Shown here: piece by piece, positions 31,241-44,400 of the stretch | Layout of the letters: every line of letters begins with the position of its first letter | Numbering within the stretch: the stretch's first letter is position 1 | Origin: Pisolithus tinctorius | Lineage: Eukaryota > Basidiomycota > Agaricomycetes > Boletales > Pisolithaceae | Direction: 5' to 3' | NCBI GenBank assembly: GCA_024663395.1 | Contig: JANFAH010000037.1 | Location: forward strand, 186,001 to 250,000 | DNA: 64,000 nt | Notes under the pieces: model-generated | What the model saw: the letters and a program-made list of their open reading frames with translations, nothing else | Database searches by the model: none | What the model was told of the DNA's origin: nothing | Program-made: the position numbers and the translations under genes

Positions 31241-33711
31241 TGTCACACACCAAAGGTGTTGTGGACATGGTTACAGCTGACTCTGCCTAACTCATTGATG
31301 AGTTGTGCACAATGCCCATGCATGCAGATGAAGACTAAAGGCCTCATGCATAGAAAGACTGCTGGACATGAGCAGTCATCCTTCACACAAGAATGAGTCA
31401 TCAGTGCTAAAGAGAAAAGAGGAAGCAAGTTAAGCACACATTAAAATTTTTTACTGCCCATGTACAGCATTCCAGTTTTCATCATATCTCCACTGTTTCC
31501 AAAGATATTGACTCGGTTCTCACACTCGCTTAAAGTGCTCAGCCCCATGATTCTTCCTTCCAAATTTGGAGAGGATCCTCACACCCTATGCATTTCTACA
31601 GCACTCCATCCATCAGACACTCATTTTGCTAAGTCCATCAATCATGGCCACCTCTTCATCAATCATCTCACTTGTCTCATTTGCCAGAGACAATGGCTAC
31701 ATATATCTGCCAGGTGTTCCCACCAGCTTCCGTCCTGAAGCCCCCTGGTTCATCCCGTTGTAGGAAAAGTCCAAGAAGCTGTACAATACAAGCTAGATGG
31801 CTTAGATAACAACAATAAAAAATGAAGGGAACGAATTGCTCATCCCAAGGGATTCTGGACTGTCAGGACTAGAAGGTGAGACCCAGCGCTTCGTAGCAGT
31901 AGTGTTTTGTGACGTGTGTGGCATGGTCCACAGAGTAGTACTGGCGATGTGAGCAGTGTGAGCGGTATACGTAGTTCGTGCATGGTGGAATGCAAGACAT
32001 GCAGTGTAGACAAGGTGTAAAGGAAACTCGTGGTGACCTCCCAAGTGCCAAAAGGTATTATTCCATACCTAAGTACAGGGCTTTATAGTCCAGACAAACC
32101 CGGAACCTAAGTAAGACAGGGTACAGTAAAGGAAACCCACATGACAGCATGTACACAGAAGACAGGCCAAAACAGAGGCCGAGGGTATACTACAAGCACT
32201 AAAGGAATAGAGACTGTGATAAGAGAAAGAGTCTGAGGAAAAACAACAACCGGAGCACAGTGGCTGTGGGTATAGCACTGTGCGAGAGGGAGTGAGGGTG
32301 TGGGAAGGTAGCGTGTGAACAATGGTGAATGTGAGATGGGAGCGGACGTAACAGTAGTCATGGAACGGTTAACGATAGGGGCTCACATGTCCAGGGAATG
32401 TGGATTCCTTACACTGTTGTTGTCAGCCCCATCTCATCCCATGCAGCTTGGTCAGCATGTTCTCCTTGTCAGTATGACTTCCAGAAGGACATTCTTTGGT
32501 CACCTCAGGTCTGTCACTTGGTTAGAAAGGTCTTATGTGGTCATTTTGGTCTCCCCTCTTGATGAAGCATATGGATCATTCCTCCCTGCTCCCTGCACTG
32601 TCTTTATTCCAGTCTCATCCATCATTCTTCCTGCATTGTGACAGCTGCAGTATAATCTATTGTTCTCCATCTTGCCTTCCTACTGCAAGATCCAGCAGAA
32701 GATGTCCCCCCTTCTCCTCCTCCATCAGAGCCCCATTCATGAAGTTTTTGTTAACTTTGCTGAGAGGATGAAAGGGTGGGAGATGCAATCACATATGCTC
32801 CCATTGCCCCACAGACCCCCAATGCCCTAGCCCCCTTTGACGCCTGACTCATGCCCTTCAATTCTGGAATTAATACTTCCTTATCTGGAAACACCATCCA
32901 TCTGTCATGCCATCTTTGGATCTAGAGATGTCTCCACTGAGATCTGACTTGCATTGCCACCCCCTAATGTGATATCAGTGCACTTACTCAGTTTCTGACT
33001 CCATTTGACTCATTCTGTGATGTTTTGACTATCCTTGACTTGTTCATTGCCAATACTTACCAATCCTCCTTGTTTGCTTACTTTTCATTTCTTGCTTACT
33101 CATCATGATTACTCAGTCCTTACTCATTACTTACCAAGTGTTTGTGCCCTGTTTGTCACAAGCTGTGCTCCCCCCACAGTATATAAACCCCCATGTACTT
33201 AGCTACCAAACAAGCAATCAAGAAGTCACTCAGAAGTCAGTTCAGCTCAGCATATCTCGTTGTTGACAGTTGAGGCTCATTTGGAAGAGTCTATCTGTCA
33301 CCATTCATCATCCTAGGTAGTTGAGGCTCCATCAAGGGTCTATCTACCTTCATTCATTCATCTGAAGTATCATCTGTGCTTTGTCAGCACACCTGCTTAG
33401 TCATCCATCCACTCCTGCATAACTCATCATCAACTTGTGCCAGGAGCACATCTTGTCAAAGTCCATCATTCCAGAGATCCTTTCAGCTGAACACCCTCTC
33501 TCTGTTCAGCATCCCTCATCCAGTCATCACTCATTCATCTTCTCCTGCATAACTTGTTGACAACTTGTGCTAGGAGCACCTGCCATTAAAATTCCCCCTC
33601 TTAGGTTTTCTGCACTCCAGGTTCCACAGAGGCACACCACCACTCACACTTTATTTGTCTTTGGTGTTGGATTTGTTTGGTTTATACCAGCTTTCCACAC
33701 TTTGACTCACA
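31241..33711 (+). mobile_element. Long solo LTR 'Y' copy 1, with a nested solo LTR of family B; duplication CTGG/CCGG
   Basis: Starts TGTCACACACC and ends TTTGACTCACA. Flanks are CTGG (31237-31240) and CCGG (33712-33715), and the undisrupted site in the right foldback arm reads CCAG, so the target was CCGG. Without the nested LTR it is about 1.81 kb. A TATA box (agtatataaacc, about 33179) lies in the second half, and an open-frame remnant lies upstream of it (about 31580-32760). Copy 2 is at 39485-41348, reversed. The family has no internal region in this window. Confidence 0.78.
31759..32413 (-). mobile_element. Solo LTR of family B, nested in Y1; duplication CCGT/CTGT
   Basis: 655 bp, clearly the same LTR as element B but with many CG to TG/CA changes. 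Flanks are CCGT (31755-31758) and CTGT (32414-32417). The matching part of Y copy 2 (about 40830-40845, reverse strand) shows the site without the insertion, catcccgtcattgtcagcc, which confirms the ends. Confidence 0.9.
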
Positions 33712-33910
33712 CCGGATGTATCTAATTATGGTTATGCTTCCTGAAGTGATCCACCCCTCCCCTGCCAAATCTGGATATGTCTTCTGCAACATAAGTGAAA
33801 TAGGGTAATTTACCCCTATTCCCTGTGCTTCTGATGGACAGTGTTACTGATAATCCCTCTGTTGACCCTCACTCAACCATCTTGAGAGCCTCTCAAGACC
33901 CTCACCCAAC

Positions 33911-34645
33911 TGTCATAACTGTGTGTTCATCATAAGTCCTTACTCACTCCACAACCTTTTCTGCCAGTCATCCACTCACTCTGCACCAACTCCACCCAAC
34001 TTCTGTTGGTTGTGAACCATCTCTGCTCCGACTGCTGTCAGACTTGTGTTGCTCTCCTACCAGACCAGGCAGACCATTCTCTGAGGGGTCATGTGACTAC
34101 CTTTGGACTTCTCCCTGACAGTGCACAGTCAGGTACTCCACAGCATGTGCACTGTATGGTCCAGTGCCTGGACTGTTTCCTTTCTGGATGTTCTATGTTA
34201 CCTGTTCACATGTCCTCCATCTACCCTTCATTCATTGTCTAGGAAGTTTTACTTGAAAATTTCTGGTTCTCCATATGTCAGTTCCAATTCTGGTTACTGT
34301 ACCTCCATAGTAGTATAAAAGCATGTATCATACTCTGCTGTTCCTCAGTACAAATATCAACTTAGTTCCTACTCCTTCTGTCTCCATCCTCTGGCTGTTG
34401 GAGTTACCTCTGACTCTCTCTGTCTGTACTCTCCCTCTGAAATATGAGGGCTGAGATTGTGCAAGGGGGTAGCACATGAGCTAAACCCAACACCCTCACT
34501 CTGCTCTGCCTTTGCTTCAGCAGACTTTGTTCCTGCCACCACTCTGCTAGTTGGAGTTCTGTTCTTTCCTGTTGGACTTGCTTCTGAACCACTCTCTAGA
34601 CCTTGTTTAACATTGGAATTGGTCGGAGTAGGCCCAGACTTGACA
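33911..34645 (+). repeat. 5' LTR of element X
   Basis: 735 bp, starts TGTCATAACTGTG and ends CCAGACTTGACA. The same unit recurs as a solo LTR at 38883-41464 (reverse) and as the split 3' LTR. Confidence 0.85.
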
Positions 34646-34749
34646 GTATATTCATACTCACACTTGTATGATCTTGTTTTCTGTCCTCCAAAAAACTTAT
34701 GCCATTATGAGAACTTGAGCTCAATCCCAGAGAGAGGTCACTGAGAACC

Positions 34750-35975
34750 TTGCTGCAGCACTGGCTAACCCATGTCAACTCCCTTCCATCATCGAACAAT
34801 TCCAATCTTTCTCTGCTCAATGCTGCTCTCAGGCTGAGGGCAAAAGTGCTTCACAAGCTGGTTGCTCTGACCTCCACCCATCAGCCTTCCATACTCTGTC
34901 TCCTTGTAATTGAGATGATGGACCCAACCCTGACCCTGACTATCCTGATGGTGATCCTGACAGTGGGGGCAGTGGTGACAGGGATATCCCTGAAGACCTG
35001 GCTGAGCCACCAGAGGATCCCCTTGTAGCTCTTGCTAGAGCTGTCCATGCACTTGCATGGTCTAGTTCATGCACTGGGGACTCTGCTCTGAAAACCAAAG
35101 TCTGCAAGCCTGACACCTTCAACAGCTCTGATCCTAAGAAACTCTGCAAGTTCCTCATACAATGTGAGTTGAACTTCCAAGACCACCCCTGTGCATTCCA
35201 CTCTGACAGAGCCAAGGTTACCTTTGCTCAGTCTTACCTTAAGGGTATGGCTCTGGCTTGGTTTGAGCCAGATCTACTAAACCCCGACAACTATGACCAC
35301 CCACTCTGGATGGACAACTACCATGAGTTCTTACAAGAGCTCACAGCTAATTTTGGTCTGCATGATGCCATAGTGGATGCTGTCCAACAACTTGAGAACC
35401 TTACCATGAAGGATGGCTCTCGAATTACCAAATATGTCATGGAGTTCAATTGCTGGGCTTCACAAGTCAAGGACTGCAGTGTCAGTGCACTCTGCCACCA
35501 CTTCTATAGCAGACTTCCAGACTGCATCAAAGATGAGATCACTTGTGTCAGAAAGCCTTCTACCCTTGCACAACTCCGTGAACTCACCCAGACCATCGAT
35601 GTGCACTACTGGGAGTGCAAAGCAGAGATCTTGCACACCACCAAGTCTGCCTCTGACAAGTCACAGTCTTCCAACTCCAACAACAAAACTAAATTGTCAT
35701 CCTCCACCTCTGCTCCAAAGTCTGACACCAAGGGCAAGGGCAAACAGAAAGATCTGCCCAAGTCTGATATTGCCCATCTTCTGGGCAAGGATGGCAAACT
35801 CACCTCCACTGAATGACAGTGCAGGATGAAAAACAACCTCTGCCTCTTCTGTGGCGAGGCTGGCCACTCTGCCAAGGACTGTCCCAAGTCCACCTCTCAT
35901 GCAGCCAAAGCCCATGCAGCTATGGCTGGAACTCTGCCTACTCCACCTGTGGAGAAGGCAGAGCCAAAAAATTAG
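34750..35975 (+). pseudogene. gag: Element X gag
   Basis: An acidic stretch (DPDYPDGDPDSGGSGD), then the retrotransposon gag/capsid region (KPDTFNSSDPKKLCKFLIQC, RAKVTFAQSYLKGMALAWFE, ENLTMKDGSRITKYVMEFN) and a zinc knuckle CLFCGEAGHSAKDC. In-frame TGA codons near 34913 and at 35814-35816 stand where Arg is expected. The natural stop TAG at 35973 follows A AAA AAT. Forms the particle and binds the RNA. Inactive. Confidence 0.85.
35966..35972 (+). other. Probable -1 frameshift site, gag to pol of X
   Basis: gag frame reads CCA AAA AAT TAG; A AAA AAT is a canonical slippery heptamer. The -1 frame continues (AKKLVCSSREL) into the protease. Confidence 0.72.
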
Positions 35976-36537
35976 TCTGCTCCTCCAGGGAGCTCACACA
36001 GCCTGGAGGAAGTGTTGAACCCAACTGTGTGCAACCAGACATCCAACTCAACATGTCCACTCTCTCTAGTCTGAACTCTTTACTTCCATCTGTAACCCTT
36101 CTTGATTATTCTGTTGATACTGTTTCCATGTTGATCGATTCTGGCTCTTCTCATTGTTTTGTAGACCCATCTATAATCAAAAAATATGCCATTCCTGTCT
36201 CCTCTGTTTCTCCACCAATTCTGCTCTGCTTGTTTGATGGTAGTACAAATGCTGTCATTTCCCAAGAAGTAGATCTTTCCCTCCACTTTCCTTCTGGCGA
36301 TGTTAACTCCATTTTGTTTTATGTTACTCTGTTGGATTCTTCATGTTTGCTGGTATTAGGACACAACTGGCTCACCTGCTTCAATCCATCAATTGACTGG
36401 GTACTGGGCAGTATATCATTCAAACCACCATTACAGGGAATGCTGACACCCCAGGCACCTTCATCACCTTCCATTGCTACCTCTGCTCCAGATCTGACAC
36501 CCTCTGCTCCATCTGCAGCTCTGACTGCACCTCCAAC

Positions 36538-36937
36538 TGTAACAACCAGTAGACTTTTTGTCTTCACATTTCCTAGTTACCTATATATATCCACCCTCTG
36601 GTTAGGGTTACACTTTAGGGATGCTTAGTCATCTCAGACTTTTCCTTTTGTTTTACTCTTCATGCTTACATGATACTTAGTAAGGCTGTGCCTCACCTCT
36701 AGCACATGTTCACATTCGTCCAATAGCATAGTTTTCTCTTTTGTTTACTTCTTTCCAGAATGTTCTCTCATGGCAGTATGTACAAACAGTAAGGCAGTAT
36801 ATAAGTCCTGTCATTTGTCATAGCCAGTCTCTCTAATCTAGTTCATTTTGAGCCTAGTCCTCAATCAATGGGTTCCACTCCCAAATCTCTCTGGTTTGCA
36901 GTGATAGCTGAGAAGACCTTTGTCTTTGGTTGCTTCA
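36538..36937 (+). repeat. 5' LTR of element Z
   Basis: Starts TGTAACAACCAGTAGAC where the other LTR has TGTAATGACTGGTAGAC: both differ from a common TGTAACGACCGGTAGAC by CpG decay. Ends ...TTGGTTGCTTCA. Confidence 0.85.
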
Positions 36938-37694
36938 CTCGAACTAGATTGCTACTTCTCCCCTATCACTTCATACCCAGCACCAAGGATCAATGGTAGT
37001 ATGATACACATAGTGGGCAGTTCTGCCTGTAGTTTCTTTTTGCCTCCATCAGTGTGACCGAGAGTACCTGAGTGACAAAGCCAGTTGGGCAAGCATCTTA
37101 GGGAGTTTTTACTTTACATATATACACCATCCCAAGGTCAAGCTCAGTGTATGCGGGGCGATGCTTGATCAAGAGGGCCCACAAGGTCCAGAGCAGCTGA
37201 GCCATACTTAGTCATAGTTCCCACATGGCAGTGGAGGTAGACCCATAGTCAACATTCTTGTACCCACTGTAGTTTGCATAGTGTGCCAGGCTGGTCTCTC
37301 CCTATTTCTAGGAGATCAATCAGGTATGTGACAGCGAACAGACTACGTGTTTAGTGGTCCTGAACATCATCAATGAGTAGTACCCTACTTTACTTTTACT
37401 TTACCACCATCCCCACCATCAAGAAGGAAGAGGTCGAGCTTTGCCTCCCTCTTAGGTTCCTCCCTTACAAAAGGGAACTTTCTACCCCGCACCTCTCACA
37501 CTCGCTCTCCCCACTCACCCTGCTTCCCCTTCCCCCTCTCGAGCTTTTCTGCGAAGTAACTCTGGAACCCATCTACCCTTCACCCTCACCTGACCCAAAT
37601 GAACTTGGGTTCGCTTTCAATACTCCCTACAACCTTTGGAACAGACATTCCATTTGCTGCCCCCTTCATAAACCAGTCCTGCTAACTAGCAGAA

Positions 37695-38694
37695 ATGGAC
37701 CCAAACCAACCACAACCCCCACCTGTTGATTATGCCATGGTGCAAGCTATGGCAGCAGCAATGGCTCAGGCCATGCAACAGTACATCCCAGTGCCAGCTG
37801 CAGCACAAATGACCAACTTCGACCCCACCAAAAGGGGTGTTGCTGAACCTGGAACCTTTGATGGTTCCATTAGTAAATACAAGGAATGGGTGGTCCACAT
37901 GAGGGCCTACTGCAAAGTGGCAGTCCACTGCTATACAAGCCAGGACTGCATGGCTTTCTGGATTCGGATGACTGGTCTGATTGCTGGCAACTATGCCCAG
38001 GCCAAGTTGGACTACCACTTGGCAAATGCTAACTGGCCTACCATTGATGAGGTGGTGGCCGACCTCAACTCTTGCTTCTGGCCCATGAACAATGGGGATT
38101 GGGCCTGGAAAAAGATGCAAAAGGTGAGACAGGGACAGTCTTGAATGGATGCCTTCTTGGCAGAATTTGACAGTTGGAAGCTGATGGCAGCTGCTTCTGA
38201 CAATCTGGCCATCCTGTGCCTTGAACAGGCAATCAACCTGGAGGTGCTTCAGCTCATGCACCACCTGGGAAAAAGAAAGGACACGTACAAAGAGTACATA
38301 ACTGAGCTCTGGTTGGTGGCCAGTAACTTTGAAAATCACTGCTACATGACAGCCTCCTCTTTGAGGGTATGGCCTCAAAATCAACCTCATGGCTTCTCTG
38401 CCACAGGGATGCAACCTGGAGCCAGTGCTCCAATGGATATCAGAGCTGCTCCACAGCAAGGAAAGGGGAGGGGACCCCCTAAAGACAAGTCCCATATTAT
38501 GTGTTTTGGATGTGGCCTCAAGGGTCATTACCAAAGTGAGTGCCCTAAACAGGCACAACCACAAGGACGCCCTGTCAGGGCTGTAAATGCTGACATTGGA
38601 CCTGATCCCCACCTAAAGGCAATGGAGGGGATGAGCTTCAAGCAGATCGTCGCTCATATCAACCAGTTAAAAGAATCAGAGCTGCAGTGAAATT
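37695..38694 (+). pseudogene. gag: Element Z gag
   Basis: Starts MDPNQPQPPPVDYAMVQAMA, followed by a capsid-like region (EPGTFDGSISKYKEWVVHMR, NGDWAWKKMQKVRQGQS) and, after an in-frame TGA at 38142-38144 (expected Arg), more capsid sequence and a zinc knuckle CFGCGLKGHYQSEC. A further TGA ends it near 38689. The frame beyond is interrupted by the solo X LTR. Confidence 0.85.
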
Positions 38695-38882
38695 GGGTCC
38701 TGCAGACTCTTCTTGTACACGGACATTTGTTCCTGTTTCTTCTTCTTCTTCTTCTTCTTCTTTTTACTGATTTCATTCTACTTATGGACTTAAAAATATG
38801 AAAGAAAATACAAAAATAGAAAACAAAAATGTAAAAAATAGTGTACCAGTAGCTTCTTTCAATCATTTCTCTTTTCTCAATG

Positions 38883-41464
38883 TGTCAAGTCCGGGCCTAC
38901 TCTGACCAACTCCAACACTATATAAGGTCTAGAGGAGGGTCCGGAAGCAAGTCCAACACAGGGAAGCAGAACTCCGACTAGTGGAGAGATGGCAGGAACG
39001 AAGTCCGCTGAAGTAAAGGTGGAGCAGAGTGAGGGCATTGGGTTTAGCTCGTGTGCTACCCCCTTGCATGATCTCAGCCCTCGTATTTCAGAGGGAGAGT
39101 TCAGACAGAAGGTCAGAGGTAAGTCTGACAGACAGAAGACAGAGTCAGGAGGAGTAGGAACTAAGTTGATATTTGTACTGAAGAACAGCAGAGTACAGTA
39201 CATGCTTTTATACTGCTATGGAGGTACAGTAACTGGAATTGGAACTGACATATGGAGACTCATAAATTTTCAAGTAAAATTTCCTGGACGATGAATGAAG
39301 GGTAGACGGAGGACATACAAACGGGTAACACAGAACATCCAGAAAAGGAAACAGTCCAGGTGCTGGACCATGCAGTGAGTGCACTGTGGAGTACCTGACT
39401 GCGAAGGTAACCACATGACCCCTCAGAGAATGGACTGCTTGGTCCGGTAGGAGAGTAGCACAAGTCCAACAGCAGTTGGAGCGGTGTGAGTCAAAGTGTG
39501 GAATGCTGGTATAAACCAAACAAATCCAACACCAAAGACAAATACAAGCGAGTGGTGGTTTACCTCTGTGGAACCTGGAGGGCAGAGAAACCTGATGTGG
39601 GGGGAGACTTCAAGTGGAGGTGCTCCTGGCGCAAGTCATCGACGAGTTATGCAGGAGAAGACAAATGGACAATGATTGGGAAGGGGATGCTGAACAGAGT
39701 GAAGGTGTTCAGCTGAAAGTACTTGGGGGTAATGGACTTTTGATAAAATATGCTCCTGGCGCAAGTCAATGACGAGTTACGCAGGAGTGGATGGGTGACT
39801 AAGCAAACTTGCTGACTAAGTGTGAGGATAAAGCTTCAGATGAAATGATGGAGGCAGATAGACTCTTCCGAATGAGCCTCAACTACCAAGTATATGAATG
39901 ATGACAGATAGACCCCTTCGTGGAGCCTCAACTGTCGATGACGAGATAGGCACTGGACTGACTGCTGGATGACTTCTGAATTGCTTCCTGATTGATTCTG
40001 GGTAGCTAAGTACATGGGGGTTTATATACTGAGGGGGGAGCACAGCTTGTGACAAACAAGGCACAATCACTTGGTAAGTAATGAGTAAGGACTGAGTAAT
40101 CATGATGAGTAAGCGAGAAATGATAAGTAAGCAAGCACAGAAGATTGGTAAGTATTGGCAATGAACGAGTCAAGGATAGTCAAAATATCACAAAATGAGT
40201 CAAATAGAATCAGAAACTGAGTAAGCGCACTGATATCACATTAGGGGGTGGCAATGCAAGTTAGATCTCGGCGGAGACATCTCTAGATCCAAAGACGGCA
40301 TGACAGATGGATGGTGTTTCCAGACAGGGAAGTATTAATTCCAGAATTGAAGGGCATGAGTCAGGTGTCAAAGGGGGCTAGGGCATTGGGGGTCTGTGGG
40401 GCAATGAGAGCATACGCGATCGTGTCTCCCACCCTTCCATCCTCTCAGCGAAGTTAACAAAAACTTCATGAATGGGGCTCTGATGGAGGAGGAGGAGAAG
40501 GGGGAACGTCTTCTGCTGGATCTTGCAGTAAGAAGGCAAGATGCATGTCATACTCGTCATGAATGCGATCAGGGAGGCTGGAGGACAGTAGATTATACTG
40601 CAGCTGTCGCAATGTGGGAAGAATGATGGACGAGATTGGAATAAAGACAGTGCAGGGAGCAGGGAGGAATGATCCATATGCTTCATCAACCGGGGAGACT
40701 GAAATGACCACATAAGACCTTTCTAACCGAGTGACAGACCTGAGGCAACCAAAGAACGTCCTTCTGGAAGTCATACTGACAAGGAGAACACGCTGACCAA
40801 GCTGCATGGGATGAGATGGGGCTGACAATGACGGGATGAACCAGGGGGCTTCAGGACGGAAGCTGGTGGGAACGCCTGGCAGATATACGTAGCCACTGTC
40901 TCTGGCAAATGAGACAAGCGAGATGATTGATGAAGAGGCCGCCATGATTGATGGACTTAGCGAAATGAGCGTCTGATGGATGGAGTGCTGTAGAAACGTG
41001 CAGGGTGCGAGGATCCTCTCCAAATTTGGAAGGAAGAATCGTGGGGCTGAGCACTTTAAGCGAGCATGCAAACCGAGTTGATATCTTTGGAAACGGTGGA
41101 GATATGATGGAAACTGGAATGCCGTACACGGGCGCTAAAAACCTTTAATGTGTGCTTAACTCGCTTCCTCTTTTCTCTTTAGCACTGACGACTCATTCTT
41201 GTGCAAAGGATGACTGTTCACGTCCAACAGTCTTTCTTCACATGAGGCCTTTAGTCTTCATCTGCATGCATGGGCATTGTGTGCAACTCGTCAACGAGTT
41301 AGGCAGAGTCAGCTGTAACCATGTCCACAACACCTTTGGTGTGTGACAGCGGAGATGGTTCGCAACCAACAGAAGTTGGGCAGAGTTGGTGTGGAGTGAG
41401 TGGATGACTGGCAGAAAAGGTTGTGGAGTGAGTAAAGACTTATGACGAATGCATGGTTATGACA
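38883..41464 (-). mobile_element. Solo LTR of element X family, inserted in Z, itself split by Y copy 2; duplication CAATG/CAATA
   Basis: In reverse orientation it starts TGTCATAACC (41464) and ends TTGACA (38883), like the X LTRs. Flanks are CAATG (38878-38882) and CAATA (41465-41469), a 5-bp duplication with one transition. Without Y2 it is about 714 bp. Confidence 0.85.
39485..41348 (-). mobile_element. Long solo LTR 'Y' copy 2; duplication GCGG
   Basis: 1864 bp, plus-strand ends TGTGAGTCAAAG and GTGTGTGACA, flanked by a perfect GCGG at 39481-39484 and 41349-41352. Reverse complement of Y1. On the minus strand it keeps a 201-residue open frame (41071-40466; MAASSSIISLVSFARDSGYV, SFRPEAPWFIPSLSAPSHPM) upstream of the TATA box, so within the U3 part. 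I do not recognise that protein; it may be chance or an LTR-encoded ORF. Confidence 0.82.
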
Positions 41465-41465
41465 C

Positions 41466-44400
41466 AATATTGAAGAACCACAGGAGTTATTTAATGGTTT
41501 AGAATCTGTTTCTCCTTCTCTTACCTTTACATCATCTGAAGTGGAGTCCCAAAAGGGCTTGGGGCCAGATGTAAAACCATGCCTGCTTAATTCTGCTTGC
41601 AATAAATAAATAAAAAATGTCTCTTTCGACCTCCCAGATCTCAAGGGTGGTAGTGCAAAGACCTCCATATGGTCTGAAACCTGATGCATGCTGAACCTAA
41701 AAGATTCTGTGGAGGTCCCTTTGGTTTTATGGACAAATGCCAGTTCAGCATTCACGGTTAATGCACTGCTTGACAGTGGTGCTACTGGAGTATTTATAGA
41801 TAGGAACTTTGTCGAAAGGAACTGGATTCCAAAGATAGCACTGCCAAGGGCAGTAGACGTATTTAATGTTGATGGATCACCTAATTCCGCTGGAAGGATT
41901 ACACATCAGGCTCATCTTCAAGTTTTGTACCTTGACCACCACGAGGAGCTTCTTGCCAAGATAACTGATCTAGGAGGTAGTACCATGATCCTAGGACATA
42001 CCTGGTTACATCAGCACAACCTGCTGATAGATTGGAAAACTGGTGAAGTTAAGATGGGTAGATGTCTGACTAGATGCCAACAGTTGGCCCCTAAAACCTT
42101 GTTCATACACAAGGTGGAAAGACTTGAAAGAGAAGCTATGGACTCTTATGTAACCTGGATTTGAAATCTAGGAATGGACAAACCAAAAGCAGACAAAACC
42201 CCTGAGGAACTTGTTCCAAAGGCATATCATGAATACTTATCGGTCTTTTCTGAAAAGGAGTCTGAGCACATGCCACTTAGGAAACCTTGGGACCATGCTA
42301 TAGAATTAAAGGAGTCGTTTGTACCCAAGAAGGGACAGTTGATCCCTCTCTCCCCTGATGAGCAAAAAGAAGTCAGTGACTTCATAGACAGTCAGCTCAA
42401 AAAGGGTTATATTCAGCCTAGTAAATCGCTGCAAACCTCTCTGGTGTTCTTTGTCCCTAAAAAGGACAGCAAGAAGCATATGGTCCAGGACTATTGTTAT
42501 TTAAATGAGCATACTGTGAAGAACTTGTATCCTCTTCCTTTAATATCTCAGCTTGTAGACAAGTTGAAAGGTTGTAAGCTCTTTATGAAGATGGATCTTC
42601 ATTGGGGCTACAACACTGTTAGGATCAAAGAAGGGGATGAATGGAAAGCTGCCTTCATATGCCATCATGGTGCCTTTGAACCACTAGTCATGTTCTTTGG
42701 GCTTTGTAACTCACCTGCCATGTTCCAGAACATGATGAATGATATCTTTGGTGATATGGAAGATGTACTTGTCATCTACATCGATGACCTAATGATATTT
42801 ACGAAAATGGACAATCAAGAAGAGCACGACAGGATCATGTTGGAGGTGCTTAGAAGGCTGAAGATAAATGACTTGTTTGTCAAACCCCAGAAATGTATCT
42901 TCAGACAACAAGAGGTAGACTTTCTAGGAATGATTGTTGGCATTAACAGAGTATGTATGGACCCTGCCAAAATCTCTGCTGTGCAAGATTGGCCCATACC
43001 TACCAACATTCGTGGAGTTTGCGGCTTTCTCAGTCTAGCAAATTTCTACTGACGCTTCATTAAGGACTTCGTGCAGATTGCAAAACCCCTAAACAACCTC
43101 ACAAAGAAAGACCTTCCATTCATTTGGGATGACAAGTGTCAAATGGCATTTGATATGCTAAAAGAAGCCTTCACCACTGCCCCTATCCTTATGTTCCCTG
43201 ATCAGGATTGGAAATTTCATTTAGAAATGGACACTTCAGACTATGCCACCAGAGCAGTGCTTTTGGTAGAATGTGATGACAGTCTCTGGAGACCAGTCAC
43301 CTACTCCAGTCACTCTCTATCTGGGGCTGAACTTAATTATACAGTTCACAACAAAGAAATGCTGGCCATTATCTGTGTGTTAGAGCAATGGTGTCATTAC
43401 CTCAAGGCTACCCCATACCAGTTTGAAATTTGGATGGATCATCATAACCTCAAGTGGTTCATGACTGTGCAGAAACTCCAACCATGCCAGGCATGCTGGG
43501 TGCAGTACTTTAGTTGGTTTAACTGTATTATTGTTCATAAACCTGGAGTCATGATGGGAATGCCAGATGCCCTGTTGAGACAAGAAGACTTTGTAGAAGG
43601 AAAAGAAAAGGCAAAGTGAGAAGAGTCCCTATTTATAAACCCAAGTCAGGTTCACTCAGTAAAACTGGAAAACCCCTTCATGGAAGATTTGTGGATTGAA
43701 TCTGCTAAAGCTGAAGGAATCCCCACTGGATGCAAGTTCTGAGGCAGTCTTCATTACGATGGAGAAAAAGTTTGGGTGCCTAGTGCACTTAGAAGGAAGC
43801 TGCTTAACACTCTACATGACTCTCCCCTAGCAGGATATCACAGAATAAAAGGAACTCAGGAGTTGATCACACACTGGTTCATGTGGTCCACCTTAAGGCC
43901 AGATGTAGAAGAGTATGTAAAGCATTGTAAAACATGCCAAGCCAGCAAGTCTGGAAATAGGCCACCAGCAGGAGAACTTAAACCTTTACCTGTCCCTGAT
44001 GGGCCTTGGAGAAAGTTAATGACCAACTTTATGGATCTTGGAGTCAAGGGATCTTCTGGGAAGTCCCATGTCCTAGTCGTTGTTGATAGATCTCTAAGGA
44101 AGCAGAGTTCATCCCCTGCACTGCAGAAGAAACAGCTGCTAGTACAGCTCACCTTTACCTTATGCATGTTTGGAAGCATCACAGACTTTTGGACTCTATC
44201 ATATCAGACCAAGGCCCTCAGTTTGCCTCTAGCTTTATGAGGGAACTATTTAAAATGCTGGGAGTACAGCAAAAACTTTCTACAGCTTTCCACCACAAAT
44301 GGATGGACAAACAGAGCAGTTGAACCACGAAATCCAACAGTATTTACAGATGTATGCCAACCAACAACAGGCTCATTGGGAGGAATGGCTACCCTTGGCT

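Larger units (their letters stand above)
31147..33910 (+). other. Left arm of a foldback repeat, interrupted by LTR Y1
   Basis: 31147-31240 and 33712-33910 together match, in reverse complement, 59100-59402 on the far side of element X. Near its start GGTCTGTTAGATA and TATCTAACAGACC form a 13-bp inverted repeat (about 31165-31214). Y1 is inserted at CCGG. X starts where this arm stops (cctcacccaac). No coding content. Confidence 0.65.

Noticed and set aside
37686..38612. 308-residue minus-strand open frame
   Set aside because: Antisense of element Z gag, whose capsid and zinc-knuckle motifs are clear on the plus strand.
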